This document shows, in pieces, positions 7,450-8,256 of a stretch of 8,256 nucleotides of DNA. The stretch comes from CAZPEV01 sp964585635 (GTDB lineage: Bacteria; Zixibacteria; MSB-5A5; GN15; JAAZOE01): assembly GCA_964585635.1 (NCBI GenBank), contig CAZPEV010000148.1, positions 1-8,256 on the forward strand. Reading direction: 5' to 3'. Positions within the stretch are counted from its first letter, which is position 1. Every line of letters starts with the position of its first letter. A program made the position numbers and the translations under genes. A model generated the notes under the pieces. That model was not told where the DNA came from and did not search any database. It saw only the letters and a program-made list of their open reading frames with translations.

Positions 7450-7490
7450 GTGCGCAGTCGGACGTCCTCGTCCGCCGCCAAAAGTCTCCC
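7450..7490. repeat. GGACGTCC hairpin repeat, copy 1
   Basis: A 41-base block matching 8044-8084 at roughly 78% of bases. It is centred on CGGACG-tcct-CGTCCG (7459-7474), followed by CCGCC and AAAAGT. It directly follows repeat copy A. Confidence 0.6.
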
Positions 7491-7523
7491 CCGCCATCAG
7501 GAATCCCTTTTATGCGCGTCCCA

Positions 7524-7577
7524 CCTGTGACCAGTCATGGCGATCGCAGCTTTCCGACCTATGTCACTCCCGTGACA
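7524..7577. repeat. Intergenic repeat, copy B, left part (split by an insertion)
   Basis: The left part of a second copy of the 7375-7444 repeat, carrying the same imperfect dyad (TGTCACTCCCGTGACA, 7562-7577). The matching sequence then stops and resumes at 7724-7748, on the far side of the 141-bp inverted-repeat element. Confidence 0.6.
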
Positions 7578-7582
7578 GGGCC

Positions 7583-7723
7583 TGTTGAAAAACCTAAAAT
7601 TCGTCATCGCGAGGCCGCCGAAGGCGGTCGTGGCGATCTCGGTTCCCATATGAAAATCGAGATTGCCACGTCGTCCCGCTTGTGGCGGGACTCCTCGCAA
7701 TGACGTGGCTGGCTTTTTCAACA
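7583..7723. mobile_element. 141-bp MITE-like element with nested inverted repeats
   Basis: Ends are a perfect terminal inverted repeat, TGTTGAAAAA (7583-7592) and TTTTTCAACA (7714-7723). Inside are two further mirrored pairs: CGTCATCGCGAGG (7602-7614) with CCTCGCAATGACG (7693-7705), one mismatch, and CGTGGCGATCTC (7629-7640) with GAGATTGCCACG (7659-7670), one mismatch. Each arm also has its own small hairpin (CCGCC-gaa-GGCGG; TCCCGC-ttgtg-GCGGGA), so a single strand could fold into a branched structure. The 'CGTCATTGCGAGG...CCTCGCAATGACG' sequence is a type of dispersed repeat I recall from many environmental bacterial genomes. There is no coding capacity, so any movement would need a transposase from elsewhere. 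Confidence 0.75.
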
Positions 7724-7748
7724 CTCCCGACAACGGAAGCCCAGGAAG
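7724..7748. repeat. Intergenic repeat, copy B, right part
   Basis: CTCCCG directly after the element repeats the CTCCCG found just before it (7567-7572). ACAACGG and CCAGGAAG then continue the match to copy A. This looks like the far side of an insertion site with an imperfect target duplication of about 13 bases. Confidence 0.5.
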
Positions 7749-7952
7749 GATTTGGGCAATGCGCATCATGCTTGCCGCACCCGCCTCTCCCGACTATTCC
7801 GCTACAACATCGATGGTGAATGCGACCCCGCCCCCTATTATAGGATGAACAGGCTCAGTCTATATCTCCGCCCGCGCGCACTATGTCCGCCGGGGGCGGC
7901 TCAGAATCATTCTATCTACTATTCTCACAAAGGATTGCAGCCGCAAGACACA

Positions 7953-8025
7953 AAAATGAACGAACGAACCCAATTCGCCCCAACCTCAACTGCTCCATCC
8001 TTGTCCAACGGATTCTTGCGCCAAT
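7953..8025. repeat. 73-bp direct repeat, copy 1
   Basis: AAAATGAAC to CCAAT, aligned without gaps to 8184-8256 at an offset of 231 bases. I count 13 mismatches in 73. The longest identical run is CTCCATCCTTGTCCAACG. A weaker partial relative is at 7239-7260 (about 17 of 22 bases). Confidence 0.75.
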
Positions 8026-8043
8026 ATCGTCCGTCACCAACTC

Positions 8044-8084
8044 GTACGCCGTTGGACGTCCCTGTCCGCTGCGAAAAGTTTCCG
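8044..8084. repeat. GGACGTCC hairpin repeat, copy 2
   Basis: Second copy in the same orientation, centred on GGAC-gtccct-GTCC (8054-8063), followed by GCTGCG and AAAAGT. It lies inside the 231-bp repeat unit. A degenerate GGCGGGT-cgggca-GACC hairpin follows at 8126-8142. Confidence 0.6.
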
Positions 8085-8183
8085 AACGACAAGTGGGGCG
8101 CACGTTGGTCCGGATTTCATGCGCAGGCGGGTCGGGCAGACCTCATCACCATCAAGACGGAAGAGAGAACCATTAAAAACGAG

Positions 8184-8256
8184 AAAATGAACAAACGGAC
8201 CAAATTTACCGTAACCTCAAATACTCCATCCTTGTCCAACGAATTTTTGCATCAAT
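8184..8256. repeat. 73-bp direct repeat, copy 2 (cut by window end)
   Basis: Second copy of the 7953-8025 repeat, still matching at the last base of the window, so its true length and any further copies lie to the right. Confidence 0.75.

Larger units (their letters stand above)
7139..8256. other. Gene-free repeat-rich tract
   Basis: No reading frame here has a domain signature, a good ribosome site or sensible codon use. Short frames on both strands (for example 7234-7497 and 7912-8103 minus, 7883-8176 plus) are read through repeats. Several minus-strand frames share 'ETF..G.GRPTA' only because they cross copies of the same DNA repeat. The repeats are listed separately. The stretch 7770-7950 holds nothing recognisable beyond C-rich low-complexity DNA. 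Confidence 0.65.

Noticed and set aside
7234..7497. Minus-strand small frame sharing 'ETF..G.GRPTA' with the frame at 7912-8103
   Set aside because: The shared residues come from the GGACGTCC DNA repeat being read in the same frame. The remainder is unrelated, so this is not a protein family.
7883..8176. 97-codon plus-strand frame
   Set aside because: It crosses two repeat families, has no ribosome site and no domain signature.
7953..8256. CRISPR array
   Set aside because: Only two 73-base copies 231 bases apart at 82% identity, with another repeat family between them. No short regular repeats or spacers, and no cas genes.

Overview
The window is bacterial chromosomal DNA, moderately GC-rich over most of its length. 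It holds two secreted or surface proteins with FlgD-like/type IX (Por) C-terminal sorting domains (PNPFNP...YNILGQ...SGIYFYK), a cytoplasmic clan GH-A glycoside hydrolase homologue, an orphan TIR-domain protein on the opposite strand, and a long gene-free tract of degenerate repeats. The sorting domains, together with strings of 'PPVLDSIG...VEGDSL' Ig/cadherin-like repeats, point to the FCB superphylum. A Zixibacteria-like or similar uncultured lineage fits best, but this is inference from style and not proof. No rRNA, tRNA or CRISPR array is visible.

Layout, left to right. Positions 2-553 are the 3' end of a secreted protein gene, closed by a strong rho-independent terminator (573-604). Positions 717-3380 encode an 887-residue exported protein: signal peptide, six Ig-like repeats, a cohesin-like region similar to the end of the preceding protein, and the same sorting domain, so the two genes look like neighbouring paralogues. 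A 355-base AT-rich gap follows; it carries a near-consensus sigma70 promoter (3652-3680) that drives a monocistronic GH35-like gene (3736-5919) ending at a textbook terminator (5974-6006). On the minus strand, 7138-6104 encodes a 344-residue protein. Its C-terminal TIR domain keeps the catalytic-type glutamate, and its N-terminal domain looks like a zinc-binding fold resembling a degenerate archaemetzincin. Its base composition is visibly more AT-rich than its neighbours, which suggests acquisition.

Positions 7139-8256 hold no credible gene. They hold layered repeats: a 141-bp element with TGTTGAAAAA terminal inverted repeats that appears to have inserted into one copy of an older repeat (the uninterrupted copy lies about 150 bp upstream), a GGACGTCC-centred hairpin repeat in two copies, and a repeat of about 73 bp recurring at a 231-bp interval and running off the right edge.

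The genes do not form one pathway. The left half is an extracellular adhesion or scaffold module, the centre a stand-alone sugar-hydrolase-fold gene, and the right side an accessory, probably defence-related, island. The points most worth following are the TIR protein's N-terminal domain, the apparent loss of the catalytic nucleophile in the GH35-like protein, and the nested insertion in the repeat tract.
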